Of a DNA stretch of 64,000 nt, positions 46,690 to 59,275 are shown one piece after another; position 1 is the stretch's first letter, and each line of letters opens with the position of its first letter. The translations under genes and the position numbers were made by a program. The notes under the pieces were generated by a model. That model ran no database searches. It was not told the DNA's origin and was given only the letters and a program-made list of their open reading frames with translations. Location of the stretch: assembly GCA_023213395.1 (NCBI GenBank), contig CM041465.1, forward strand, positions 8,370,001 through 8,434,000, in the 5' to 3' direction. Source of the DNA: Cycas panzhihuaensis. Its lineage: Eukaryota; Cycadophyta.

Positions 46690-48430
46690 AGGCAACATAG
46701 GCTACTTTGAGGGTATGCAGGCTTTCCCAAGTGAGGAGATTGACATAGCTAGTGATAGAGCAAAAATACTACATGACCTTATTAGTTGTTGAATTCCAAG
46801 GTATAACATATTCAGAGTATGGGCTATCAAAGAGATGCAAATCACTTTGAGAGATATGGGTAGGATTCTAGGAGTCAGCTGGCATGGTAAGAGGGTGAGA
46901 CTCAATAAGGTGATGGATGAGGAGTCTTAGATGGCATGTAGTCAGTACTTGATGGGCTTTATAGAATAGATTGGCCTTCATAGTGTATTGTAGAGGCCAT
47001 ATGAACAACAGAGGGTATTCTTATCATATAAAGGATTATTACCTTGATTATCATATATAGGATAGTTAGAACTCAAAATTTCATAGGAATTCTAGCTCAG
47101 TGGATAGGAGTCATAAGGAGGTACGAGGAGGGGATCATGATAAATTAGAGGCAGTATATATTAAATAGCATATACCTCCAGTTATTGTGGATCAAGAGGT
47201 TAGGGAGAGGAGGATTTTCTTATATCTCCATCTTGATATACTAACTATATGGCCATGTTCCCTTGATAAGGCTAGGAGGAGCACTAGGTGAGCTAACTAT
47301 CATGGATCTAGGGATGGACAGATGGCATATGAGAGATAGGATCCATAACAGGCTAGGCATCATGGATAGGAGTACACATAGTCCTTTACTTAATAGGATG
47401 ACTAGGAGACAACTAGTAGAAGATGCCTATGTAGGACTGCCATCATAGAGTGATGATGAGGTGGATGCTCTAGAGAGGGAAGTAATAGGAGAGGCTCCTA
47501 TCGCTAGTCAATGGAGAGGTAGAGGGAGAGAGAGAAGAAGAAGAGGTAGGAGAAATAGTGTAGATAGTGTCAAGATAGGTCAAGGAGTAAGAGGAGGTAT
47601 ATCAACTAGTATAAGTAGAGGAGGAAGTCAACAGGTACTCGAGAGAGGAGGTGGAGCACTAGGTGAGGGTAGAGGAGGCTCCATATAGAGCATGGAGCTA
47701 GGCTTAGTAAAGGGGTGGGGTATAATATGAGGGAGTAGAGAAAGAGAGGGAGAGCCTACCTAAGAGGCTACATATGAGCCACAAGGAGTAAGATTTCTAC
47801 AACTAGAGGAGGAGATGGGGGTGGAGTTGCTAGGAGGAGGTGAGCCATCAGGTATGTTAATTGACTATTTTCTCTCATATCAAATTATATTTACTTTTTA
47901 TCAAGATTTGCTTTCTAATATATTGATCAAGACTTATATATTTTTATTGGAAAGATGATGATATCATGACTTTGGTGGAGGTGAGAAGGATGCTAGAACT
48001 AATATTCCCCTATGTTCCTATATCAGAGGAGGTGTTAGCATGGAATATAGTGGATCGTACCCTGCTAGGATAACATATTAGCCACTTCATCCATGCACTT
48101 TGAGCTCAAGATATATACATGGATATGAGAGTAGAGTTAAGAGTGTGGGAGTTGGAGCTTAGAGCAGTCAAGGATGAGAGATACCATCTACATAGGATGA
48201 TGTTGGGATAGGTAGGAGAACGAGTTACTATATCAGGGAGTACTATAGTATAGTAGAGACATCATCTTCCACCTCATAGAGAGTCTATATATAGGCAAAC
48301 TTTAGGTAGAGGGGAGAGGGCAGAGGTAGATTCTCTAGAGAGATCTCATTAGAGTTCACAAAGATGAATATATTTTGTATGTATAGGGAGATAGGAGGGA
48401 GATGAGAGGCATTTTGTAAGTCTTAATTAT
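46690..48430 (+). pseudogene. Plant-mobile-domain-like ORF antisense to element D
   Basis: The plus strand reads IFRVWAIKEMQITLRDMGRI, then LGVSWHGKRVRL (PMD core; compare VFHLP.VGDVTVTPRNIR.ILGVPVTG in A), followed by a basic/Gly-rich linker (47450-47700) and GGGEPSG at 47848. GTATGTTAATT at 47851 looks like a 5' splice site, and the frame resumes after TTGGAAAG at 47955 with DDIMTLVEVRRMLELIFPYV. The end MDMRVELRVWELELRAVKDE is coiled-coil-like. Stops are many. Orientation is opposite to this element's pol, exactly as in A and B. Its true 3' end is separated from D's integrase by the LINE. Confidence 0.65.
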
Positions 48431-48433
48431 ATA

Positions 48434-48443
48434 TCATGAGTCA
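48434..48443 (+). repeat. Target-site duplication of the LINE, left copy
   Basis: TCATGAGTCA, repeated at 52569-52578. Confidence 0.9.
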
Positions 48444-51400
48444 CTTTTTTTTTTATAAGGTTTAAATAAATGGGGGTTAAAGGGGGACCTCAACCCCTAT
48501 ACACAATTTTCTAATACGATACCATAAATTGGTTGTGATAAGCCCATGGCCTAGCTAAATAAAAAATGCCTTGCTAATCTCTGATTAATCTCAACCTTCC
48601 AGATCCTTTCTAGCCAAACCCACAATATCTTCAGGAAACTCTATCTTCCATACCTCAAATCTTCTAGATTGGACCCCCTAGTTGGCCAACCTATCAAAGC
48701 CTTATTTCCTTCCCTATAAGTATGACTCATCTAAGAATCTCTACTTTGAAGGACCATCCTCACATCATTGATCATGGCTTAATGCTACTAATCTGACTCT
48801 GCTTCCCCTCTGATTAATTTAACCACATTCATAGAATCTCCTTCCATTATGACTCTTGAATATCCTTCTCTGAAAATAAGGTCCACTGCTCTACGCATCA
48901 CTTCAAGCTCTACCTAATGGTTGGTCTAGATGTCATAGTATTCTACAAAGGCCTAAATAATCTTACCCTCTTTATCTCTACAGATACCATTACCCCCAGC
49001 CTCATCGGGATTATCTTTGGACGCTCCATAAAAGTTAACCTTTATCCAATGTTGCAGCGGGGGGATTTAAAGCCCTTACCTCTCTTATATAGGTTTTACT
49101 TTAAAGTTCTCAATGCCCTAATTAACAATGACCTTCCTTTCATTAGGGTATATAGTGACTTCCTCCACCTCCTTGAGGTTCTCCCTTAAGGCCACCGAAA
49201 TAATCCCAAAGAGTCTCTGTTCATTCATTCTCCTTTCTTAAAAGATGCACCTATTTCTCTCTTTCCATATGTTCTAAGCTAGTATAGGTAAAGAAGAAGT
49301 CCACATGGAACTCAAGGTCTTATATCTAAAGGGGCAAACCCAAGCCACAACGAGATTCTTAACCCAGTCAGGGAGAATCTAATAAATCCCAAAGGCACTC
49401 TACAACTTTGCCCACACCTCTCTTGTATAAGAACATTACAAGAAAAGATGATCCGAGGACTCCTCCTCTTCAAATAGAGGATGCATCTATTCACTAAGGT
49501 GAAACCTCTCTTCCTTAAGTTGTCAAGAGTAAGAATCTTATTTTTTAGACTCAGCCACCAGAAAATGGAAATCTTTGGGAACAACCCCATATTCCACACT
49601 CTACCTAAAAGCTTGTTTTTAATAAGGCCTCTCTTTGAAATTAATGCCAAATATCTAGATTTGATCATGTAGATCCCAAACTTGGACCTCAGTCAAACTA
49701 AAGCGTCCTCCTTTGGAAATCTGGGGATATATATCTTATTAAGCTCATTTCTAAGAATAGAGATCTACTGCTCGTAATCTAGAGCATGGGAGATTTCTCC
49801 AAAATTTCTCCATTTTTTCTTGTCTTCCCAGGAATCTAAATAATCAACCACTTTTATTCTATAGTGGGTCACATAGTTTGCCTGCAAAGGGGCAAAAGTA
49901 GGCCTCATAATCAATTGGGTTTTTTTGCACCAGGTATCCTTCTAGAAATCAATAGATTTTCCATCACCAAAACACCACTGGGCCCCCAAAACTACCATCT
50001 CCCTCACGCTTAATAGGCTCCTCCAAATAGTTGATGCTTGATTACCAAAGGAAGTGTACTTTAAAAATTGATTATCCTTTAGGTATTTCCTATCCACTAT
50101 CTTACACTAAAGCCTCTCCTCCTTAGTGGCTAGGCTCCACCCTCGTTTGGCTATCAGGGCCTTATTGAAATAGGTTACGTCCTTAATATTTAAGCCTCCA
50201 GACCACTTGGGGTAGCAAACTTTCTCCCAAGATACCAAATGGATTCTCTGCTTGTCTTCAGACTTAGACCACAAAAACCTTTTTTGGATAGACTCCAAGG
50301 CCTTGACAACCTTCACAAGGCACCTGAATAGGGACATCATATATGTGGGGATACTCTGGAGAGATGCTAATAGTAATTGGAATTTACCTACTTGACTTAG
50401 CATGGCCCCTTTCCAGCTAGACAACTTCCTTTGGGCCCAACTAATGATCAGGTTCAATAAGTCCTTTTGCATTCTACCCATATATAAGGGCATACCTAGA
50501 TACCAAGTTAGGAGAGCCTTGATGGACATCTCTAGAATCCTGCTTATAACCCTTTCCATCCTAACCAAAGTGTTTAGAAAGAAAATACTACTCTTCTCTA
50601 GGTTTACCTTTTGGTTCATGGCTATCTCAAACTTCTCTAACTAGCCTTTAATAGCCTTAGCTCCCCTTATGGAAGCCCTACTAAAAAAAATATTATCATC
50701 CACAAAGTGTCTGTGGATAACATTATTGACCCCCGAAGTGGGCTTTAACCCAACTATCTTCCTAGATCTCCTTACTTCTTCCATGGACTTGCTTAATAAT
50801 TTAGCTAGGATTAAATACATATTAGGGGCTAGAGGATCCTCTTGTTTGAGACCTTTGTATCCTGGGAAGGAGGCTATGGATGAACCATTTAAAATGACTG
50901 AAAAGCTAGGCTTGGAGATACAACTCTCGATCCATTTCCTCTAGTGATCTTGAAAACCAAAGGCACTAATATAATCAAGAAGATAGCCCCATGAGGCCCT
51001 ATCATAACCCTTAGAAAGATCAATCTTAATAATCATCCCTAGTTCTTTCCTCTGTGAAGTTGAGTGGGCTATCTCATGAACTACTATGATACCATCAAGG
51101 ATCTGTCTCCCCTTGACAAAATCATCTTGTCTAGATCCTATAATGGTAGGAAAAAATTCCTTTAGCCTATTGGCTAAGATCTTAGCTAGAATTTTGTACT
51201 TCACATTATAAAGGTTGATGGGCCTAAATTCCTCCATTCTTTTTGCACCACATTTCTTAGGGATTAAAACTAGGAAAGTAGCTTTCCATTCCCTATGGAT
51301 TCTTCTACTTTAAAAAAATTCCTTCACAGCCTTAATGAAATTGTCTTTAATAATATTCTAGTATTCCTGATAAAACCTAAGAGGAAAACCATAAGGTCCT

Positions 51401-52568
51401 AGGGCTTTCTCCCTCTTCATTCCAAACACTGCATTTTGCACCTCATCTAATGAAAAAGGGACCTTTAGAGCTCTGTTCATGGCATATCCTACCTTTTTGG
51501 GGATTAGGTCTAGCGACTCCTTTCTAACCTCATCATCCATACAACCTGGCTTATTTTATAGGTCTATGAAATACTCCACTACTACTTCTTTTAAGTTATC
51601 CTTCCTAATCTCCTCCCTATTCTTATTCAATAGGGTTTTAATGTGGTTATATGCTCTATGTTTTATAGTAGTCATATGGAAAAAATTAGTATTCCTATCC
51701 TGCTTTGCTAGCCATAGGGCCCTCAACTTTTGCCTCTAAAATATTTCTTCCTTAGTCAAGACTCCATCTAGATCAAAGAGAAGTCTTCTTTCTTCTTAGT
51801 CAAGGGGGATAATTCGTCCTTACTCTTGAATATGCTCCTCAAGATACTTTAACTCTTCCAAGATCTTATTCTTTTTAACAAAGATATCCCCATGCAAGGT
51901 CTTATTCCACTCCTTTATCTACTACTTAACCCACTTTATTTTAATTAAAAACCTCCTCATTGCACAACCTTGTGTAGGAATGCTCTACCAATCTGACAAC
52001 AAATTATGTAAACTAGGGTCTTTTGTCCACATTAACTCAAAATAGAAGGGAGCCCCCTTATTCCCCTTAGGCTCATTCTAACCCAAGGGTAATGGGGAAT
52101 GATCTAAAATAGTCTTTGGCAAAGCTTCTTAACTAATATTACTTTGTTGGCTAAACCATGCAAAGTTAACAACCACTCTATCTAATCTTACCTAGATGTG
52201 GCCAACTCCCAGTCTCTTGTTTGACCAAGTAAATTTGGGGCCTCTCAAGGGGATGTCCATTAGACCTCCCTTCTACTTTAAGGCCCCTAGATCCTCCACA
52301 CTTTTAGTCTACTCTATCTAACCCCCTTTCTTTTCCTTAGGAGATAGGGCCATATTAAAGCCCCCAGTAATCAACTAGGGACCCAACCACTCCTTATGGA
52401 CCTCCAACAGTCTGTCCTATAAGTGCTTCCTCCCCTCTTGCGATAGGGGGGTGTATATATTGGTGACTAGCCACCAGCTATTGGAGACCTTAATAGTCAA
52501 CCAACAGGATATGAAATGCTCCTGAATGAGGGAGGCCTCGCCCTCCCAACCTCTGGGGTTCCAAAGGT
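48444..52568 (-). mobile_element. 5'-truncated L1-type LINE, minus strand
   Basis: Flanked by a perfect 10-bp duplication TCATGAGTCA. A 10-base T run (48445-48454) on the plus strand is the poly(A) tail. It begins inside the endonuclease domain, so it is 5'-truncated, as LINE insertions often are. The coding order on the minus strand is endonuclease, RT, zinc-binding domain, RNase H. It is inserted in element D between integrase and the antisense ORF. Confidence 0.95.
48650..52568 (-). pseudogene. LINE ORF2: endonuclease, RT, zinc-binding domain, RNase H
   Basis: Endonuclease end: NSWWLVTNIYTPLSQEGRKH, then LITGGFNMALSP (GDFN altered to GGFN) and FTWSNKR. RT: KALGPYGFPLRFYQ, EEFRPINLYNVKYKILAKIL, LANRLKEFFPTIIGSRQDDF, VKGRQILDGI, IIKIDLSKGYDRASW, then after the decayed catalytic region NLEKSSIFFLNT and LSSWKGAMLSQVGKFQLL. 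The zinc-binding domain (49312-49668) keeps WNMGLFPKISIFWWL, but few Cys/His remain. RNase H (about 48650-49080): KVNFYGASKDNPDEAGGNGI and VELEVMRRAVDLIF. Stops and frame changes are spread throughout. This domain order is known for the plant L1 clade. Confidence 0.9.
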
Positions 52569-52578
52569 TCATGAGTCA
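52569..52578 (+). repeat. Target-site duplication of the LINE, right copy
   Basis: TCATGAGTCA, identical to 48434-48443. Confidence 0.9.
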
Positions 52579-54950
52579 TATAAGTGATAGATGTAACATA
52601 TCTTTTTGTATATATGTATATATTGACTGCTTTCTCTTCAAAACTTATGTCATGGATGATTGACTCTAAACCTTTCCCCCCTTATTTCCCTTTTATAAAT
52701 TAAGTATGAGATACATTCATTAGTATGATAGTCTAAAGAAACATATATTGATTTTCATATTTTTCTCTCCCTCTCTCTTTTTTTTTTTATTCTTTTGTAG
52801 TTTTACTTTTTTTTTAAGATTTTTGTCTTAGTATATAGATGATATTTTATACTTATTTTAGAGTGAGGTGGTTCTAAAAAGGAAAATATTACAAGAAGCA
52901 GAGAAGAATAGAAAATAAATAAAAGACAAAAGGGAGTAAATGAAAAGTTTAAGTACTCTATTTCGACAAATATAAAACCATTTTAAACAAATGGTAATAT
53001 ATTTATAAAAGTAGAAGATGGAATAATATAAGTGTCTAAAAGGAAAACACTCACATAATCTATAACATACTCCTAACAGATTATATAAACATAGAATAAA
53101 GTCCACATCCATATAATATATCATGAAGAAAACATATTTTTTACCAATTGAATGACTAATTTCACTTAATAAATAACTAGTTATATGAGTGTACTAGATT
53201 CCTTGTTGGCTCCTTCTAGGGATAAGAAGCTTCTAAGAAGTTGCCCCCTACCAAGATCCTCCACATCCCAAGATTTCCATGTGGGTCTATCCCTCTCAGA
53301 TACTTCATTTTACTATTCAACCTATTATCTTAATCTTCACATCACTTATGTCTTTATCTTCCAAAGCCAATAGTTTATACTCTTTATAGTGTAATAATCT
53401 ATACTTATTCTAAAGTAAGGTACCCCTAGCTAAAAGGTAAAAGTCAACCAAAGTCATCATCCAAGATAGGGGAAATAAGGGTATCATTTTCAACATTAAG
53501 GGAATGAGGGGTATATTAGATGGTAACTGACAAAAATAATGATAACAATGATAAATCTTGATGATGAAGGAGAAGGAGTCGTGGCAAGTGTACCTGATAC
53601 ATCCTAACTAACTGATATACTATGACCTAAGAATTAGAATATATAATGATGGGTGAAAGGTAAAAGTGAGAAATATTAGATAAGGCTCCTATAATGGCAA
53701 AATACTTATCCTTATTATTAGTTTCTCTATGTATAAATGATCCAATAGAAAGGATAGGACCTCCTAATTAGTTATAAATCACTCAAGTAGAAGTAGATAG
53801 TCCTCAGTTGCCTCTACTACTTCAATCAATGAATATACTCAATGCCATAAGAAAATAGGACAAGCATTTGGAGATGATGTGATCAATAAAGAAAGGTGTA
53901 GGAACCAATTGATAAGGAGATGGTAATGAATGGAATTAATTTTAACTATGGTAAAGAAAAAGAAAAATCATAATTGGGATGATCATGATCAATACTAACA
54001 AAGGTATTAAGCAGGGTTCAATCATAACTAAGGCCACGATGGATCTAAGTAGTTAGATCCATAAATCTTGAATGAATCATCTAAATGAATCCAACCTATA
54101 AATAGATAGGTGGAGACAAAGTCATCATGTGACTTACCTTAGATTACAAGAGGATGAGAATAATATACTTTCCTTTTCCTTATCTTTTTATTTTTCTTTA
54201 CTGATTTTTTCTTTCTTTCTTTTTTTTGATTGATCCTTTTACTTTTTTTTTTATAAAAAGGGAGTCATAATTAACTAATTATAAGATTCTTTTACTTAAA
54301 ACAACAAGGAAATATCCTTTTTAACATAATCTAAAATAAAAGAGACCATTCTCCTTAAGGATTGGACTACATGAAAAGAAAGGAAATCAAAATCATGGTG
54401 TCTCCAAATGTAAAGGAAAGGTGGAAGAATGAGTATTCACTTCAAAAGATAGGTAGAGTGAACCAAGGATAATAAAAACACTCAAAAGAAAATAATAGGT
54501 GATATATAACCAAGAAAGAATCCTAAAGATGTAGAATTAACAAGCAAAACTATGATCTCTAATCAATAGCAAAGTATCTAAAGCTAACAGAAATGTCTCT
54601 CTTATAGGGATGAAAATAGATGATAAATATGGGGGCCCAAATTCTCTCTTGAGTATAGAACTCAAAAGCGAAAAAAACCAAAACCTTATGGTAGAGGACC
54701 CATAATCAACACAAATGCTAGAAAGAGTAAGAGACTTATATGATCATGAGTAAGGCCCTTGATGAAAGCAAAGCATAACTCAAAAGAGGATAAGAAAAGA
54801 CTAAAGAAAGAAATCACCCTTAGTTTTAACTCATTAGGTAAGAAGAAGAAGGACTTAGAGCCATATTTTATCATCATTGTAGAGGTAAAGATGAGCACTA
54901 CTAGGCATATAACTTTCTCAAATATTAAGAATTTATAGGCCTTTTAAATT
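52579..54950. other. Unassigned AT-rich spacer of element D
   Basis: Lies between the integrase end and the antisense ORF and is about 1.5 kb longer than the same spacer in A. Poly-T/poly-CT runs occur at 52760-52830 and 54180-54260. No protein recognised. Another lost insertion could explain the extra length. Confidence 0.5.
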
Positions 54951-54959
54951 CTAGACCCT

Positions 54960-56240
54960 CCATTGTAGAGATTTGATAAGCCTCATTATTTAAATCTTCA
55001 ATTACTAGATAGGAACCAATCCATTTGGAGAAAAGTTTATGTTGTTTATCATGTAGATACTCTAACTTTAACACTTTACCACCAACACTGAACTTCTTGG
55101 GTCTAAGCTACTTATCATGAGTAGCCTAGACTCTAGCCTTAGATGCCATATTATTTTTAAAGCTTGTAAATGAGTCTCATCTAGCTTTTCTAGCTCTAAG
55201 AGACGTGCTTCCCTTTGGAACTCTTCATTAGTAAATTCCTTCAATGAGACACGTAAAGAGGGAATCTTGACTTCTAACGGGAGGACAACCTTAACACCAC
55301 AAATAAGGGAGAATAATGTCATACCTATAGCATTTCTAATAGAGCTTCTATAAGCCTATAATGTTAGAAATATTTAAGCGTGCCAATCTCTATGAGATGT
55401 GGTAACTATCTTAGTTAAATTTTAGCTAAGATCTTATTAAAGGCTTCAATTTGGCTATTTGCATAAGGGTGATAAAGGGATGATAGTCTATGAGTGATAT
55501 GGAATTTGTTACATAATTCACTAATATGGGAATTATATAATGAAGTCATATTATCAGTAACAATAACATCTGGTACCCCAAATCTATAAATGATATGATG
55601 AAAGATGAATATGATAATAAACTTTCCAATAGCAGTGACTAATGGGATATCTTTACTCTATTCTATAAAATATTTAGTTGTAGTTATTATGAACTTATGC
55701 CCATTAGATTATGCTAGAAAGATTTGACTAATGAGATCAAAATCCCATTAGGAAAAAGGCCAAGGTAAAATAATCAACTTCATCTCTAATGTAGGCTTAC
55801 ATATCAAGGTTACATGAGATTGGCATTTCTATCATTTTTACACATAAAAATGAGCATATTTAAACAAAGTAAGACAATAATAACTCATATGAAGAATGCA
55901 TTGGGCCATTGATCAACCACCAAAATGTCTACCATATGTTCCTTCATGGGATTATATTAAGGCTAGGAATGTTTCATCAGGAGAAAGATACCTCAATAGG
56001 ATCCATTAAAGGAACACTTATAAAGGACATCATTAAGCAAAAGGTATTGCCTAGTAGTAGCTCAAATTTATCTTCTCTTCTTAGAGGTAGAAGGAGAAAG
56101 GAAGGATTGATCATAAATGTATGACCTAATCTCTCCATACTATGAATCATCAAAAGGGATGACCTAGATATAGAGAACATGCTCATTTTGGACAGAATTA
56201 TCAATAGGTTGTTTTGTAAGATTAGGAAGATGAGCATTAT
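54960..56240 (-). pseudogene. Integrase of element D
   Basis: The minus strand shows IYRFGVPDVIVTDNMTSLYN with the catalytic Asp, then ANSQIEAFNK with the Glu, and MTLFSLICGVKVVLPLEVKI, PSLRVSLKEF and EEFQREARLLELEKLDE. The last stretch aligns with A's integrase (MTLFSLVYSTEAVLPLEVEI). Many stops. The zinc finger lies in the poorly preserved part near 55800-56000. Confidence 0.8.
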
Positions 56241-57480
56241 CCATGATCTCTAGGATGATCATGCCTTTCTTAAATTTTCTATTAACAACTTAAAAATTAA
56301 ACTCTTGAAGAAACAAAGACCAATTACTTAATCATCTAGTGAGATTAAATTTAGTTAGTAAATATCTGATAGGATCTGACTAAATAATGAGGTGGACCTT
56401 ATTTCCATGAAGGTAGTGGTGTAACTTCTTAGTAGCAAAAATTAAAGTAAGACACTCTTTTTTAGAAAGGGGATAATGAAGTTCAATAGCCACTAGAGTC
56501 TTACTAATGAAATAAATATCTCATTCTTTATCAAAGTCATCCTCTTGTACTAATATGCATGCTAATGATTCCTTTGTAGATGAAGTATATATGATAAAAG
56601 GTTTATCAAACCTTGGGGGAGCAAGTATAAGTGGTGAAACTAAGGCTTGCTTCAACTTGTCAAAGGACTCTTGAACTTGAGGAGTCCATCATAACTCAAC
56701 ATCTTTTTTTCAAAAGATTTTTGATAAGCTTAACATCCAAAGCAAAATTAGTAATAAAATGTCTTAAGGAACCTTGGAGGGGATATACTGATAATTGCCC
56801 TTATGTTATCAAGATCGATTCTAATCCTATAATGTAAAATGATTTTTCCTAGTATTTTTCCTGATGTCATGGTAAAAACACACTTAAAGGGATTAAGGCA
56901 CAAGCAATATTTCTTATAATTCTTAAAAATTATTCTTAAGTCACGCACATGGTCATATCTTCCACGAGATAGAGTAAGCATATCATCTAAGTACACAACA
57001 ATAATGTTATTAATTAAATCATAAAAAATATACACCATTGCTCTTTGATAAGTTACACTAGCATTCTTTAATTTGAAAGGCATGACTTTATACACAAAAG
57101 TATCCTAAGAAGTAGTGAAAGTAGTCTTATGATAATTCTGAGGTCATATAGAAATATGATTATAACACGAAAATCCATCCATAAGAGACATCACCTCAAA
57201 ACTAGCTATTTAGTCCTAAATTTAATTAAGAAAAGGGAAAGGGAAATTATCTTTAGAACACACCTCATTAATATCTGAAAAATCAATGCAAATTTAAATT
57301 AAACCATTTTCCTTTACAACTAGAACTATATTGGAGACCTAATAAGAATAGTCAACACTCTTAATGAATCCAACTCCTAATAGCTTCTTCACTTCTTATT
57401 TAATAGTAAGAGAGAGACATGGATGAATATGACATTATTTTTATCGTTTAAATTTAATACTGGGAGTTACCATGATATTA
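56241..57480 (-). pseudogene. RT and pol RNase H of element D
   Basis: The frame at 56748-57095 reads MYKVMPFKLKNASVTYQRAM, the active site IIVVYLDDMLTLSRGRYDHV, CLCLNPFKCVFTMTSGKILG and IDLDNIRAII. RNase H remnants follow at 56330-56640 (an LACLTLIFATKKLHHYLH-like reading). Upstream RT fingers are present in pieces to about 57480. It is the same enzyme as B's 13780-15060, and here the YLDD box is intact. Confidence 0.82.
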
Positions 57481-59275
57481 TGGCCAATGACGTATGGGTC
57501 AAGGCCATGCATATCTTTATAATCCTAAGCAAAGACTGAGTGAAATTCATAAAAGAGATCCTTAAACTCAGTGATCTCTTAGGAAGTACAACTAGCTCCC
57601 AATTTGATAATCTTGAGCACATCCCCCATCTCTAAGTCTACATCAATAGTTTGCTCTATAAGCATCATGTCTCCCTCTTCAAAATAAGGAGGGGTAGGTT
57701 CTATTGAGGAAACTGACTCTTGAGGTTGGAAATGATTAACTAATGGTGAATGAGGTTGTATTACGTTTGAAAAGCCCAACCTTTGATGTTCGTTAGGAAG
57801 ACTAGGAGATGAGCCTACCAAGTGCTAAAAAATTACCTCGTCATTCTCAAAAGAATCAAGGTAGAAGGGATCGGCAAGGAGGAGATTTCTTGGTAAATTA
57901 GTAGATAAAGAGAGAGGTCTAAAACATAAAAAAGAATCAACCAAAGAGTTTGTACAAGAAGAAACAGACTTGATGATTAAAGAAACATGAAAACATAGAA
58001 TAAGCATGTCAACTAACTCCTAAGATAAAGTGAAAATTTGATTAAACTCTTGATGATAAAATAATATTCTTGACAAAATAAAGACATCAGAATGAGAGAG
58101 GAAGGGAAAGTATCTATGAAAGATTGAGGAGGAAGAGAAATAGTGGACACTAAATTCACTTCCTATACTCTAGTGGAGGCATTTCGATTACTTTGAAATA
58201 TATCAAATGAATCTACATCCTCATGACTTGATTCTAACTTTAGGTGTCAATTCAACAATATCTTCTTCTTATGTCTATTTAACCATGTAGTAAAGAGAGA
58301 AGATTAAGAGAAGAGAGGTGTAGCATCAACATGTGAATCTGGTAAAACTGAAGTTACATGAGTAACTAAAGGAGGATTGATAATAGAAGAAACCAATGCA
58401 CTCACTTATGAAAGTGAATACAAAACCTATAAGAAATATGTCTAAATAGAAAAGGAATAATTTATGTTAATAATTCTACTCACAAGTATTTCTCCAAAAT
58501 GTTTGATAAAGTGTGAGGTTACTTCTTCATTATAAGAGGAAAAGGAAACGAAATAGTGATTAGTTAGACCCAAAGTACAAGGAATGGATGAGGAAACTAA
58601 TGAATAAGGAATAATCTTAATGAAATTTATATCCTTTACTTCTGAATAAGTAGAAGGAGATCTAATGGGAAAGTATTGACCTTGACTAAGTGATTGAAAT
58701 AAGTACTTCAAAGAGTTCAATGATTTCCTAGGTTTAGAAAGGGTCTCAATAAGAGGGACTGGTTGTTTAATTGGTTTTAGTTTTCACTTCATAATTTTTA
58801 ATTATGCCTCATGGATGAACTTGAGTTCACCAAAGAGGGATGAACAAACTATAGATATTTGGGTAATATAGGGTCTACCAAAAAGAATGTTATACTCTAA
58901 GTCAAGATCAATGATATTTAACTTAGTGAGAGTTATCTTTTCTTCTAAAGTAAGAGGGAGAGTGACTTGACCTAGAGGTACTTTCTAATTCTTATCATAT
59001 CCCTGGTAAATCCACTCACATAAATAAAAAACTAAAATCTTTAAATCCTCAACAAGGTAAAAAGGGATTACATTAATAGAAGATCTCTCATTAATATTAA
59101 CACACTTAATATTAATGTCATCCTTTATAATCTCGATATAGAATGGAGGTATATCATTTGGTGCATGAGTAGAATGGCTAGATAAGGTATCCATGTCAAA
59201 AGAAAGTATTCAAGCAAATAAAGAGATCATGGTAGGAACTCCTAATGTGTCAAATAGGAGCTAACATTACTCAAG
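57481..59275 (-). pseudogene. Protease and linker region of element D
   Basis: At 58985-59194 the minus strand reads PPFYIEIIKDDINIKCVNIN, then ERSSINVIPFYLVEDL. This is the position and spacing of a Tat protease (VDDGSSVNVLP type) with the catalytic D.G altered. 57481-58980 is acidic, Ser-rich linker with several disconnected frames and no further domain that I recognise. Confidence 0.55.

Noticed and set aside
47263-47688. Plus-strand Arg/Gly-rich frames as a novel RNA-binding protein
   Set aside because: They lie in the linker of the PMD-like ORF of element D and have purine-rich low complexity with many stops around them.
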